From the NCBI GenBank assembly GCA_033002965.1, contig JAURVB010003142.1:62001-126000 (forward strand): 64,000 nt of DNA, read 5' to 3'. The notes beneath the pieces were generated by a model. That model worked only from the letters and a program-made list of their open reading frames with translations. It was not told the DNA's origin and did not search any database. Positions 12,999 to 24,605 of this stretch are shown here, in pieces. Within the stretch, counting starts at the first letter, position 1. Each line of letters starts with the position of its first letter. Source of the stretch: Piper betle (Eukaryota > Streptophyta > Magnoliopsida > Piperales > Piperaceae). Both the position numbers and the translations under genes were made by a program.

Positions 12999-14088
12999 CA
13001 CACACACACATATAGATAAAAGTACAAAAAAAACAACGGCACGTTGAGCACAAGTGTGTATAGCATTTATCTGTCCTTCCACCTAAACTGACCCAACATA
13101 GGAATACTAGACTTACATATATAATAAGAAAAATGTCATCAACGAATATTACTAGTCTAAAAATAACTAATACAAACATGCAAATGGAATTTGATATTCC
13201 ATGAGGAAGCAAAACCATATGTATATATTCTCTATGTGAATTATCCAATGACATCTATTGAGGAGCCATCAACTTATAAACTTGGCAGCATCCCGAACTG
13301 AACTAGTGATATGCCACTCTCTACAAATGCCTCTCTTGGCAATATCTAGTCTCACTCTCAGGAAAAAAGACATATCTTAGCCCTCTCCAAACCTCCATAT
13401 AATGCTTAGCCAAGAGAAGAATTGCTAAGTACTCTCAGATAGCCACCTTTAGCACCCTTTAATATGACAAGTCTAGACATGGACACTACATAACTGTCAT
13501 GTCTACTCCACACCTCTTCACATGTGAGGAAGCTTAAGACGTGGAAATGTTAGGATCCCTCAAGAATGAAACAGTCCTCCCACAAATCCAAGAGCCCATT
13601 ATGACTTGCATATGCACCCGCTCATGGTGTACGCAAGGTCAAATACACCAACTCTTAGCTCACTAAAAACTCAATAAAAAGTATATATAATGCTAGGAAG
13701 GGAATCATATAAATAGGCTCGAAGGCAATGTGAGGTAGAGATAAGCTCGAAAATAATTCAAAGGATCTAATCTTTCAGGGTTTTTAAACATAGAAGTAAA
13801 ATATGTCTAATTGACCTGTGTTAAGTGTAGTCCGATAAAACAACCACTTAACATGTTATAATATCTGAAAATCAAATCCTTATTAGAAAAAAGTGGTAAA
13901 TCTAAGAAGAGTTTTAATGGACCTATGGTCCAAGCTCCAAGTGTGTTGGCACATCTACGATAAGCTTGAACTCTGGAACCTATATCATAACCCATTGCTA
14001 AATAAAAGACTAACTCTACATAATGCATGGTCGTGGTGTGTGCTCACATCAAAATAACATCACAACAAGGGATAATGCTTGTAACACC
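12797..14088 (-). mobile_element. Ty3/gypsy LTR fragment, reverse, inside copia RT
   Basis: It begins TGTAGCACCCCAATTCCGG, the reverse complement of a gypsy LTR 3' terminus (...GGGGTGTTACA). It carries the same internal module as the other gypsy LTRs (about 13425-13575: 'agtactctcag', 'ggatccctcaag'). It abuts the copia RT exactly at 12796/12797. The 5' end of the LTR is missing, because another LTR terminus starts at 14089. An (AT)n-(CA)n compound microsatellite sits inside. Confidence 0.75.
12942..13010. repeat. Compound (AT)n-(CA)n microsatellite
   Basis: About 23 AT units followed by 10 CA units with a short interruption. Confidence 0.9.
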
Positions 14089-14785
14089 CCAAATTCGGGT
14101 CACGCTCGAGAACCAAACCGAAATGTCACGGATCTTGGTTCACGATGGCTAACTCCGAACCCAACCCTGTGGAGCTACTCTTGATGTCTCGAGATGGAAG
14201 AGTGTCTATCGCTATCATGGTTGCAAAAATTGGAATCGGAATCCGAATCGGTTTTTGAGGGAGTTGGAATCGGTCTAAATTGGATACGAATCGGTTCAGT
14301 TGAATCGACCTGAATCAGTCCTATACAAAAATTTTAACTTAGTCAAAATTGATGGGTTATTAGTATAGAATATGTCATTCTGATATAATTTTCATATTAT
14401 AATGTGTATTATATTTTATGATATTTTTCATATTTTTGGATTTTTAAAAATTATTTAGAGTTAGTTATTATTTTTGACTTGAGTCAGAGTCGAGTCAATT
14501 TTTAATTACAAGAATGCCACTTATATTTCATCCCTCACTCTCCCCCTGCAGGCGCCCATGTACCCTCCCCCGATCGCCGCCCCGCCCCGTTGCGCCCTCG
14601 CTGCCCTATCGCCCCTTCGCTCCCCTCCCCCTCTTGCCCCTTGTCCCGCCCAGTCGCCACCCCATTGCCTTGTTGCCCCCTCTCTCCTCGCCTCCCGCCC
14701 CGAAGCGCCCTCACAACTCTGTCGCCCCATCATCCCCCCCTCGCCCCGCCCCGACACCGCCGCAGCTTCCATGAATATATTTTTG
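14089..14785. mobile_element. Rearranged gypsy LTR mosaic
   Basis: 14089 starts a second reverse LTR terminus (TGTAACACCCCAAATTCGGG), which persists for only about 100 bp. From about 14340 the sequence resembles the gypsy LTR in the opposite (forward) orientation: 'gggttattagtatagaa', 'gtgtattatattttatg' and 'attacaagaatgccac' match the forward LTR around 54890-55025. A pyrimidine- and GC-rich stretch follows (14520-14770), the counterpart of the C-rich part of that LTR at 55040-55330. Its proline-rich reading frames are compositional. Both orientations side by side imply an inversion or two nested insertions. Confidence 0.6.
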
Positions 14786-15069
14786 AGGAGTTTCTTCTTC
14801 CTTTTCAGAGTCCCCAAAGGTTTGATCCTCTCTGAACACTACCTCCCCACTCTAATTGAGCTTTTTATTCTTTGGATCACATAGTCTATAACCAAACTTG
14901 CCATCACTATAACCCAAGAATATGCACTCAATCGCTTTCGAATCAAGCTTTGGCCTTTGCTCCTTCGGAATGCGCACAAAAACTTTGCACCCAAACACTT
15001 TCAAATGAGAGTAATTTACCTTCCTACTACTCCAAACATGTTGTAATACATCACCTTCCAATGTATATG
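14786..15069 (-). pseudogene. Ty1/copia integrase C-terminal fragment
   Basis: On the minus strand, 15060-14852 reads LEGDVLQHVW, YSHLKVFGCKVFVRIPKE, KLDSKAIECIFLGYSDGKFGYRLCDP and then, after one stop, VVFREDQTFGD. This is the end of a copia integrase core and its GKGGY-like C-terminal region. It belongs to the same element as the RT at 11730-12796. The insertion that begins at 15070 cuts it upstream. Confidence 0.88.
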
Positions 15070-15883
15070 TGTAACATCCCAAATCTGGTTTGCTATTGAT
15101 CGTACTGGAAATGTTACCAGGGCCCAAACCGATTCTCAAATTCGATTAATTCGGTCAACCCTAATTTAAGTGGAAGGGACCTACTCTGCGTCATAAGATG
15201 AAAAGCAAGCTACAATGAATGTATGAAATGCACAACCTAGTAGGACGCTGTGTGGATGATATGATGTATAAAAAATCACACACCAATCGATTAAATACAT
15301 ATAATAAAAATCTTGCAAATAATTGGATAGAGTTTCCCTAAAAGTGCAATGAGGGAAACACCATGTCCATCATTATATCAAACACAATATATATATATAT
15401 ATATATATATAAAAGAAAAGTAATAAGAAATACCACAACATCACATTCTGTCTTTACAATAGTTCTTGCTTGGATCTTGACCTACCTAACATTCACATTA
15501 TCATATAGTCAGAAGTTTGATAACTTCAAGATTTCCAACTTCATTCACAAAATGAGTCAACCATTGACTAAACATCGTCAAAATATTTATCAAAAGTTCT
15601 ACATATTCGCCAATATCACAATTAAGTGTCCTATCATAGAGGCATGTGTCTGTGCAAGGATGTCACTCTTCATTCGTCAAGTCCGGCATACTCAGTGATG
15701 TGTGATGCTCACCTACATATATAATAGAAAACTATCTGCAACGGTTGTCACTGGTCCAGAAAATAACTAATATCAAACTTTCTATGAGAGCTAACGCTCA
15801 TGAAAATAAAAACATGCATATACTCCAATAGAACTGTCATAAGGGTAACTACTGAAGAGCCATCGAGCTATAGTCTGGATGAC

Positions 15884-17031
15884 TGTTAAGTGTTTAAAAT
15901 ATATAATATTTACCCATGTTTTTAGTATGATTTTGTACTTCTCGGGTATAAACATTATTAATTTAGTGATATTTTTCATTATATTCTAGTTAATTAATAT
16001 TTTATTAGATATGCTTAATTTTGGTGTTTCAATGCAAAAAAGATGAATAAATTAAGCTTTGGATTTGATTGGTCATGACACTTGGCCCCTCCCAGATGGC
16101 TACAATTTATGGTGTTCAATAGAGTCGAACAGTTGGAAACTTGAAGGGACATTATAATTAATTAGACTACGTCGATTTGTGAACACTCTCTTCGAATTCT
16201 TGTATCTCCACTTCTATATAAAAGGGTGGTCATTTGTTGTTATCATATCTCATCTCTTGGCTTCGAAGTGTAGTGAAAGAAGTTGTTTTAGTTTTTGTAA
16301 TTTCTTTCTCTTTCATAGTAAAAATTAGTTTCTTTTTTATATTGTTTTCTACTTTTATTATGGAGTAGTCTTTTATTTCGTTCTAGAGAAGAGTGGAACT
16401 TAACATGATTTAATTGAATTTATTTCAAGCTTTTACTCTTTTATTCAATCGGAATGTTTGAATTATCATATTCTTAATGCTAAGAATAGATTGATCACCT
16501 ATTTCTTAGATCACGAGGTTTAATTAGATTTCGGGAGAAATTAATTAGATTAGTCATTGGTAATTCATCATACGACGAGTCTTTTGACTTGTTTGTCGTT
16601 GTGGTCGGAAGATACACAACACCGTATGCGATTGTAAGGCAATTTTTAATGCATTATTTTATTGATTAATCAATTATCACCGGGAGGTAGAAATTGAGGC
16701 AAAATAATAGAAGCATGAAGGAGCGGGAGCCACCATGTCATATAATTATCCTAGATCGACAATCCGAGGGAATAAAAGATAAGAGTAAGATTTGATGAAG
16801 ATTAAATTCATGTTAAGGTAAATTCGACTCTAGAACGAGTTTTATTTTTGACTTCATTTATTTAAGTTATTGCTTAGATTTAGTTAAGTCAGTTATTTTT
16901 GTTTTGCTCCTCATTTTATTTTCTTTAATTAATTATAGGAAATTCATCTCCCTGTGGGACGATACTCGATTTATCATTATATTACTTGTTTCGACCGTAT
17001 ATACTTGCATGTCATTGAAAATTTTCGAACA
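15884..17031 (+). mobile_element. Solo LTR, copy 1
   Basis: It starts TGTTAAGTGTTTAAA and ends TTTTCGAACA (TG...CA). Flanks are ATGAC (15879-15883) and ATGGC (17032-17036), a 5-bp target duplication with one mismatch. A TATA-like promoter word lies at 16215-16224. The 3' part reads 'ctccctgtgggacgatac', a motif common near the 3' end of plant gypsy LTRs. It is 1148 bp and closely similar along its length to the copy at 22603-23760. With no internal domain and one terminus pair, it is best explained as a solo LTR left by recombination. Confidence 0.85.
16215..16224 (+). promoter_or_regulatory. TATA box of solo LTR copy 1
   Basis: TATATAAAAG is followed by GGTGGTCAT and is conserved in the second copy at 22935. 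It is the probable core promoter of the LTR. Activity is not shown. Confidence 0.55.
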
Positions 17032-18437
17032 ATGGCATCCCAAACTAACTAGTTTGATGCCTCTCTCAGCATTTTTTCAATTTCTTCTAGTCCCTCGGGA
17101 CTACAAGTAATTCCAAAACCCTCTTTGGTCCCCCATATTTCTCCTGGCCTTGAGCATGAAGGCCGAGTACTCTCAGACAATCACCTTTAGTACCCTTTTA
17201 AGCACAAGTGTGAATGTGCGATGTACTAGACAGTACCCGTAAACCTCACGTTTCTCCGGGTGTGAGGAACTCAAAATGCGGGTTGTCAGGATCCCTCGGG
17301 AATGGAATAGCCCTCTCACTAATCCAGAGCCCGATGTGACTGGCACATACACCTGCTTAAGGTATGTGCGAATAGTTTTCTCCATCTCATTTCACTGAAA
17401 ACTAGATAAAATCATATATAGGCATGTGAAGGGATTTAACATTTTAGGCCTGAAGGAAACTTGCGATAGATCTTGATTTCGAAAGCAGACTCTAGTGATC
17501 TCATTATTGAGGGTTATTAATTCCGGAAATCGGTTCGCTAAAATGGCCCACGTTAAGTGGAGTTTGATAAAACACCACATAACATATCCTGTAACATACA
17601 ATCCAAAACAACAATAGAAGAGATTGATAATCAAGAATACGAGTCCTAAACGGACCTGGTAGAAGCTATAAATGGAGTATTACTCCTAGTGGCGAGCTTC
17701 TACACCTAACCTACACAACCAAGACTAAATTCTAAAGCCTATGTAAACCCATATGATGCATGAATGACATGATCGATAATTCAAATAACACTAGGACAAT
17801 CATACATACCCTAATCAACCCTAAATCGTCATAATCACATCATATAAATCTATATTCACTACAGTATGATCAATGCTAATATGTAATTTAAACATATCAA
17901 TTAACTAAATAAAGAACATAATTTTTGATAATCCAGCTAATACTCAATCATAACAATTTAATCTTTAGAACTAGATGCATAACCTATGAGTCTAAATATC
18001 TAACATTAAGTAATAGCAATATCGACAAGCACATATTTTTAATTAACTAATCTAGTAATTTTCATAATTACAACAATATAAATTTCAAAACCCTAAAATT
18101 AGCACACAATCAAATCTATGAATTTACCAAAATGATGCACATGCTAATGATGGTCAATCATATAAAAAATGAAATAAAAATTAAATCTTTATACCTAAGG
18201 GGCGATGCGCAACTGGCCTGGGGGGGGGGAGGAAGGGACTGTGTGGCCGGGGCAGTGCGCGACATGACTTTTCAACGGCGTATGCAAGCAGCAACTTTGA
18301 CTTTGACTTACACGTGGTTGTCGTGCATGTCATCACACGGGCCGAGGAATGGTCGGGAAGGATAAGGGGAGAGCTAGGGAGGCTCACCAGAGTTGGTGGT
18401 TAGGCGGCAACACATGCAGGCAGCGGTGGGCAACCGT

Positions 18438-21400
18438 CCCTGATTTTGGTTCACCTAAGAACCAAATGAGAAATGTTCACCCGATTGAGTCAAGTCATGT
18501 TGCAAGTTATTGGTTGATAAGACTTGATTGATAAAATAGAATCGAGGCAACCTTCATTGGCATCATGAGAATGAGAGACATTGTTAAAATAAACGTTCAA
18601 CTGAGTATTCTCACTATCCGAAGAAAACTTATGAGGCTTCAGAAGTGCCCTCTCACTGGGCGAAAAGCAATCATACTCAAACATGTGCATGAGCTAATAT
18701 TCATATTCAGACGTACAATGCTTAATGCCCTAAGGACATCAACCCTTGACCACACTCGCTACAGGTACTCGAGCGGCAGAAAGAACAGTTGAGTTGGGGC
18801 CAGCAAATTCAGAGTAGCATGCTATGGCTAAACGTACACCTCACACACCACGCTACCTTCAGGATTGAGAAGGAGTTACTAGTGTGGTCCATACTGTTTC
18901 CCATACTGCTCACTCATCTTATTCGTGACAATCCGTAAAAATGCGAGTTCTCTCTGTAATAATGGTTTTAGGAAGATTACTTGTATCATACTTGTTTCCC
19001 AAGAGCTTCACTTCCAAAAAACCAACACGGGATCTCACCCTTGTAATTTCATTAAATATGTGTACAAGAACATGGCCTTCGTGGCCTGACATCGGAGGCA
19101 TTCGATAAAATGCGGCCGATGTCGTCCTACTTCTAAAACATAGTTAAACTCGACACATAGGGGGAGTCAAGTAGAGATCAAGGAAAGGGGGAGTTCGACA
19201 TGACATGTGGTCCCAAGCTCTAAACATCAGAGATCTATGTCCGAGCTCAGGCTAGTATAACCTCCCCATTTCAAAACCCACTGCTAAGTAAAATACTGAT
19301 GTCTCTATATGATGCATACTTGTGGTGTGTGCTCGTATCATCAATACATGCTTAATAATGAAAACAGTGCTACCTGTCTTATAACTAAACTTGTGGCACT
19401 TCAAATCGAGGCATAATAATAATAAATAAATAAATAAATAAGAGAAATGTAGTCATCGATAATTAGATAAATAATAAATGCAAGAATATAAATAATACTC
19501 TAATCATAAAATAATAATATAACCATACTATATAAATGCACGGCTACGTATGAGTAAATATCACACATACTCGTGTTTAGCTTATGCTACTAAATAATTA
19601 AATAATTTAACCACAATAAATAAATGAAAAACCAACTTATTAATACTCATTGATCATGCAGTGACAATAATATCATAGTTATATAATACAAGAATACATA
19701 ATTAAATACAAATAAATAATAACAGTACAAGCGAACAAGTAAATAAGGCTGATATTAATAGGTTAACTCATCATTATTAATAATAAATAATCAATAAAAT
19801 TGCATTATAATCAATAGATACATGAATAAAGATATGAGTAATAATAAATAAAAGAAAAACAATCATAGCAACTTGACTTGTTGAATCATGTAAATATGAA
19901 TCCTAGAAAGCTAATATAAAGGTTCTCGAATTACTGAAAATGTAGTTGCAAAGAACGTGCGAAAACGGTCTGAAAATGAATGACTTGGGTCAACTATGAT
20001 GGGCCAAACCGAAAGTTGGGCCGAGTCGGCTTGGTACTGGGTTAAATAGATTGCTGGGTTGGGTCAGCTGGGCTGGTCTAGACTAATGGACACGAACAAG
20101 GAGCTCGAGACTCGCAGACTCAAACCACCACTAGACGGACGGCAGTAACCGTAGACAGGCAGGCACGAACACAGGCAAACGGGCACGAACATGGGCGGTC
20201 GTTGCCATTCACCATAAAAACCGCCAAACTGGCCACACGGTGGGGTCTCCGCCGGAGTCACGATGGGCGGCCATGGTTGCAAAGGATCATGTTGGTGGTG
20301 GTGATCGGCGAGGCTGGCCTGACTGGCTATCAGAAAAACCTCCGGAAGGAGGGTGGAATCGCCTCGAAGTGTGGCACCGCGCCAGTGGCGATCGCGCGCT
20401 CGCGCAGCGGTGGTCGTGGGTGGTCTCAAAATGGAGATCTTGGAATGATGAAGTTGTGTCGGTAGTCAAATAGACCAGGGGTGGCTCGACGGAGCTTGAA
20501 TATGGCCTGAAAAGGTGGTAGCGGCAGGCAGAAACCAGCTTTAAAAGCTCCCTCGCCGACGGCGATTGTGGCGGCGCCGATGGTTGTGAGTGGTACAAAT
20601 GGAAAGGCTGGCTATAAGGTGGTCAAAGTAATGGCGGTGGCGGCGTTAATGGTGGAAAACTCCATATACCAATGGCAATATTTGAAAATTTTCGAGGAGA
20701 AAACTATGGTTGGCATGTATGGCTCAGATCTTGCTACATAGCACAATCTGAACATCCGACAACTCATGGCCTAATGGGACCCACCTATGGTTATATACAA
20801 TATACATATAGACGGAAAGCTCGGATCGAGACTGTCCAAAGTCAAAATTGACTCGAGTCCTAAAAGTGACTATATGGGTAGGAATCGATGCAAGAAGGCT
20901 AAATGGGCCTTGAACCCTGAACTCAATCAAGCTGGGCCCACAGGGGCACAATCCGGTGATCTAAAATCCCTATGCTGCATGCAAATGAAATACCCTAAAA
21001 ATTTTAAATAGATACTAACTGCTGCAACGGCTAGATCTAGGCCTAAAACCTAACTAACCTATCAAAAATTCATTTGTATACCTTGTGTATGGCCATCTAG
21101 GCCCCATGCTCATATTCTGAAAATTAGTTTGGCTCAAGCTCGATCGAACCGACTCGAGACTGCCCCAAACTAGGCAAACCACAAGCGGGAAAAACCCTAA
21201 CCCTAAGCTGGGTTTTACAATCGTGGGTGGAAAACACGGAGAAAAGGAGGAAGAGAGAAAGGAAGAAGGGGGCAAGGGGATGAGGCGAACAACGACGGTG
21301 AGGGGGTCGGCCTGGGGGTGGTGGTGGTAAGTGGCGACGGGGTGACCCTGGCCGCGGAGCAAGGCAAGGAAACAAAAATAAGGCCGCAATGTTTGGAAGG

Positions 21401-21797
21401 GTCAGGGAGAAAGAAGAAGAGGGTTGAGGGCATTTTTGTAATTAAAACTTGACTCGCTCCGACTCGAATTAATAATAACATGTTCTAAACTTACCAACCC
21501 ACCCAAAATCCTATCTAGCACATCCTAAGATGATAAATGATCTTATTCTAATTTCTACGGTCTAATTCATAAAATAAAAAAATCCTAGCATATTGTCGTA
21601 TATTCGATAATCATTTTCCATCACTTGTGTTATTGGACGTTATCATCACAACACTCGGGTATACTTGAACCTCATGGCTCATAACACACGGCTGGCCTAA
21701 GCCTCCAGCGCATGTTTCTGACGAGCTCGACTCGGACCGACAGCTGAACAATTTGGTTCACAAGAATAAAACCCTAACTCGAGTCATAGGTTTCACA
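18438..21797 (-). mobile_element. Reverse Ty3/gypsy LTR (copy B) with internal extra terminus
   Basis: Its left part ('ttcacctaagaaccaaat', 'gagtcaagtcatg') matches the LTR at 12797, so the two belong to one subfamily. The right end is cgagtcataggtttcaca at 21797, the reverse complement of an LTR start. Another LTR-start-like end, 'gctgggttttaca', occurs at about 21210, so at least two copies are fused. GC-rich parts at 20080-20680 and 21220-21420 correspond to the LTR GC-rich block. Frames there (for example 20287-20598 and 21054-21389) are proline/serine-rich noise, with no protein I recognise. Confidence 0.6.
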
Positions 21798-22490
21798 ATA
21801 TAAGGGAGATCTATTAACCAAGTAACAAGTTGTATTCAAGGCTTCCACACAAAAACTCTTAAACAACTTTGCTCGAAGATAACATGTTTGAACCCTCTCA
21901 TTGAGGTCCTATTCATCCTCTCAGCCCACTCATGTTGTGTTGTGGAGTGGAGGAAGAGTCTTCTCATGTTTAATTTCATGTTAGCTACAATTCTCAACAA
22001 ATTCATTAGAGCAATACTCCACACCATTCACTTCTAAGACATTTCAAAGGCTTCACTTTCTCAACCATAACATGACAAATCTTAATGATGTCAAAGATAT
22101 TACTCTTCTTTTTCATTGTATAAACTCACATCTTCCTAGAAACATTATCAATGAAGGTTGCAAAATAAAGAAAACCTCTAAATAATTTTACCTCCTTAGG
22201 CCCATATACATCCGTATGTACCAACTCAAGAATTTCAGATTTCCTTAGAATTATGCTTGCAAAAGAAGTTCGATATTATTTTCCCACCAAATAATGGTCA
22301 GAAGGACTGATTGAAGTGTCCTTGAGATGTGGGAAGTAAATTCTTCTTCTTGAACTCCCCCAGTCTCTTCTCGCTCATGTGCCACAATTGACAGTGTCTC
22401 AAACTCACTCTTAAGTCTAGGATATGTCTCACATTTTTTAGCATAAAACTTATATTTGTTACCACATTCAAATTAACTTGCCCCACAATT
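21798..22490 (-). pseudogene. Ty1/copia GAG-pre-integrase and integrase N-terminal fragment
   Basis: On the minus strand, 22486-22298 contains LRHCQLWHMSEKRL, a GAG-pre-integrase zinc-binding type motif. Around 22200-22080 reads YFATFIDNVSRKMWVY, the integrase region with the first catalytic Asp, and then LKCLRS. The piece at 22027-21836 has QHEWAERMNRT, the third-acidic-residue region of copia integrases. Stops occur throughout. It continues into the integrase fragment at 14786-15069, from which it is separated by the 6.7-kb insertion, and the order on the minus strand is correct. Gag itself is not preserved: at about 22490 the sequence passes into a gypsy LTR fragment. Confidence 0.85.
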
Positions 22491-22597
22491 TAAAACGGGT
22501 CTGGCTCGAGCTCACTCGAACCAACTTGAGACAAGCCTGAATCAGGAAAAACTACAAGTGGGTAAAACTCTAACCTGGAGCTGGGATTTTACAAGGG
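22491..22597 (-). mobile_element. Short reverse gypsy LTR end
   Basis: 'ggtctggctcgagctcactcg' followed by 'ctgggattttaca' repeats the LTR end seen at about 21125-21213. It truncates the copia element. Confidence 0.55.
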
Positions 22598-22602
22598 GCA
22601 CT

Positions 22603-23760
22603 TGTTAAGTGTTTAAAGTATATAATATTTATTCATGTTTTTAATGTAATTTTGTACTTTCCGAGTATAAACATTATTAATTAAGTGATATTTTACTTTA
22701 TTTTTTAGTTAATTAATATTTTATTAGATATGCTTCATTTTGGTGTTTCAATGCAAAAAAGATGAAACAAATTAAGCTTTGGAATTGAATGGTCATGACA
22801 CTTAGCCTCACCCAATGGCTACAATTTATGGTGTTCAATGGAGTTGAGAAGTTGGAAACTTGAAGGGACATCATAATTAATTAGACTACGTCGATTTGTG
22901 ATCACCCTCTTCGAATTCTTGTATCTCCATCTTCTATATAAAGGGGTGGTCATTTTGTTGTTTGAGATATCACATGTCAACTCTTGGTTTAGGAGTTTAG
23001 TAGAAGAAATAGTTCTAGTTTTGTAATTCTTTTCTCTTTCATAATGAAAACTATTTTCTTTTTTATATTGTTTTCTATTTTTATTATGGAATAGTCTTTT
23101 ATTTCGTTCTAGAAAAATAGAACTTAACATGATTTAATCGAATTCATTTCAACCTCTTATTCTTTTATTCAATCGGATTGTTTGAATTATCATGTTTTAA
23201 ATGCTAAGAATAGATTGATCGTCTATTTCTTAGATCATGAGATTTAATTAGATTTCGGGAGAAATTAATTAGATTAGTCATTGATAATTCATCATACGAC
23301 AAGTTTTTGACTTTTTGTCGTCGTGGTCGGGAGATACACAACACCGTATGCGATTATAAGGCAAATTTTAATGCATTATTTTGTTGATTAATTAATTATC
23401 ACCGAGAGGTAGAAATTGAGGCAAAATAATAGAAGCGTGAAGGAGCGGGAGCCACCATGTCATAGAATTATCCTAGATCGACAATTCGAGGAAATAAAAG
23501 ATAAGAGTAAGATATGATGAAGATTAAATTCATATTAAGGGGAAATTCAACTCTAGAACGAGTTTTATCATTTTAACTTCTCATTTTATTTAAAGTTATT
23601 ATTTAGATTTAGTTAAGTCAATTATTTTTGTTTTCTCTTAATTTTATTTACTTTAATTAATTATAGGAAATTCATCTCCCTATGGGACGATACTTGAATT
23701 TATCATTATACTACTTGTTTCAGTCGTGTGTACTTGCATGATATTGAAATTATTCAAACA
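22603..23760 (+). mobile_element. Solo LTR, copy 2
   Basis: It starts TGTTAAGTGTTTAAA and ends TATTCAAACA. Flanks are GCACT (22598-22602) and GCACC (23761-23765), a 5-bp target duplication with one mismatch. It is 1158 bp and colinear with copy 1 at 15884-17031, including the TATA word at 22935 and the 'ctccctatgggacgatac' motif near the 3' end. Both copies inserted in the same orientation into reverse-oriented gypsy LTR sequence. Confidence 0.85.
22935..22944 (+). promoter_or_regulatory. TATA box of solo LTR copy 2
   Basis: TATATAAAGG occupies the same place as the TATA word in copy 1. Confidence 0.55.
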
Positions 23761-23765
23761 GCACC

Positions 23766-24290
23766 TCACGCCAGCCCACGGAGGAGACGGCGGCGATGGA
23801 TGGCAGCGTCTCGCTGGGTAGGTGGTGGTGGGCAAACTAGAAAGGGAGAGGATAGGGAAGTAGGAGAAGGGGGAAGCTGAAACCAGCGAGGGGCAGCGGC
23901 CTGCTGCTATCTAGCAGCCAAGTGGGTCGAGGGGAAGAGCAAGCAAGGGAGGAAGGGGGGAAGAAGAAGGGAAGGGGAGGAGAGGGAGAGGAGAGGAGAG
24001 GAAGGAGACTGAAGTGGCCAGGGACGATTGCAGGCAGGTAGTGATGGTAGGTGGGGAGGGGGAGATAGTGGTCGGAAAGGAGGTTAGGCAGGTGAAGTAG
24101 GGGAGAAGAAAGAAATAGAAGAGGGTATTTGTGTAAATAGAGGGGTTAGGTGTGGGTAGCTTAGGCATTACAAGTGTTTAGGTGGGCAAGTTAAGGTATT
24201 TGAGGGACGAGGTAGGTTGGGAAATGTAGGTGGAAAGATGAGACCTTTTGGGTAATTTTGGAAAATCATGGGGGTATTTTGAATTAGGTC
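23766..24290 (-). mobile_element. Purine-rich remnant of a gypsy LTR
   Basis: The + strand is almost pure A/G from about 23820 to 24080, with repeats of GGAAGG, GAGAGG and GAAGAAG. This is the reverse complement of the pyrimidine-rich block that follows 'acaagtttgccac' in the forward LTR at about 55020. 'attacaagtgtttaggtgggcaag' at 24170 fits the same boundary. No coding potential. Confidence 0.55.
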
Positions 24291-24550
24291 ACGACCTATC
24301 TATTCATTCTTATTTACATTTACATTTTTAGGTTGAGTCTTGACCCACCTGCTGAACATCATCAAAATCAAACATCTCTAGTAACAATGTATTATCGTAT
24401 CATTATTAACAATAGATATCATAACATAGTCATATTCTTTCATTTCATCACAACATCATAATTAAAACAAACATTCCATTGTCACACAGATGTGCATACA
24501 TAAGATGTTATTGCTCTTTCGTTCAAACTGGCATATTAGACTTTTGCTCT

Positions 24551-24605
<55 letters not shown>

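Larger units (their letters stand above)
15070..18437 (-). mobile_element. Reverse Ty3/gypsy LTR (copy A), split by a solo LTR
   Basis: It starts TGTAACATCCCAAATCTGG, the reverse complement of a gypsy LTR 3' end, and carries the conserved internal module at about 17150-17330 ('gagtactctcag', 'ccgtaaacctcacg', 'ggatccctcgggaatgga'). A different LTR at 15884-17031 interrupts it. Near 18438 the sequence restarts as a second LTR copy without finishing the first. The whole block 15070-21797 sits in copia integrase, flanked by ATATG (15065-15069) and ATATA (21798-21802), a 5-bp target duplication with one mismatch. Confidence 0.7.

Noticed and set aside
14514..14884. Proline-rich frames on both strands
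   Set aside because: Low-complexity C-rich LTR block. Several frames are open at once and none resembles a protein.
20064..21481. Ser/Pro-rich minus-strand frames
   Set aside because: They lie inside an LTR GC-rich block, with no recognisable protein, and correspond to similar noise in the other LTR copies.
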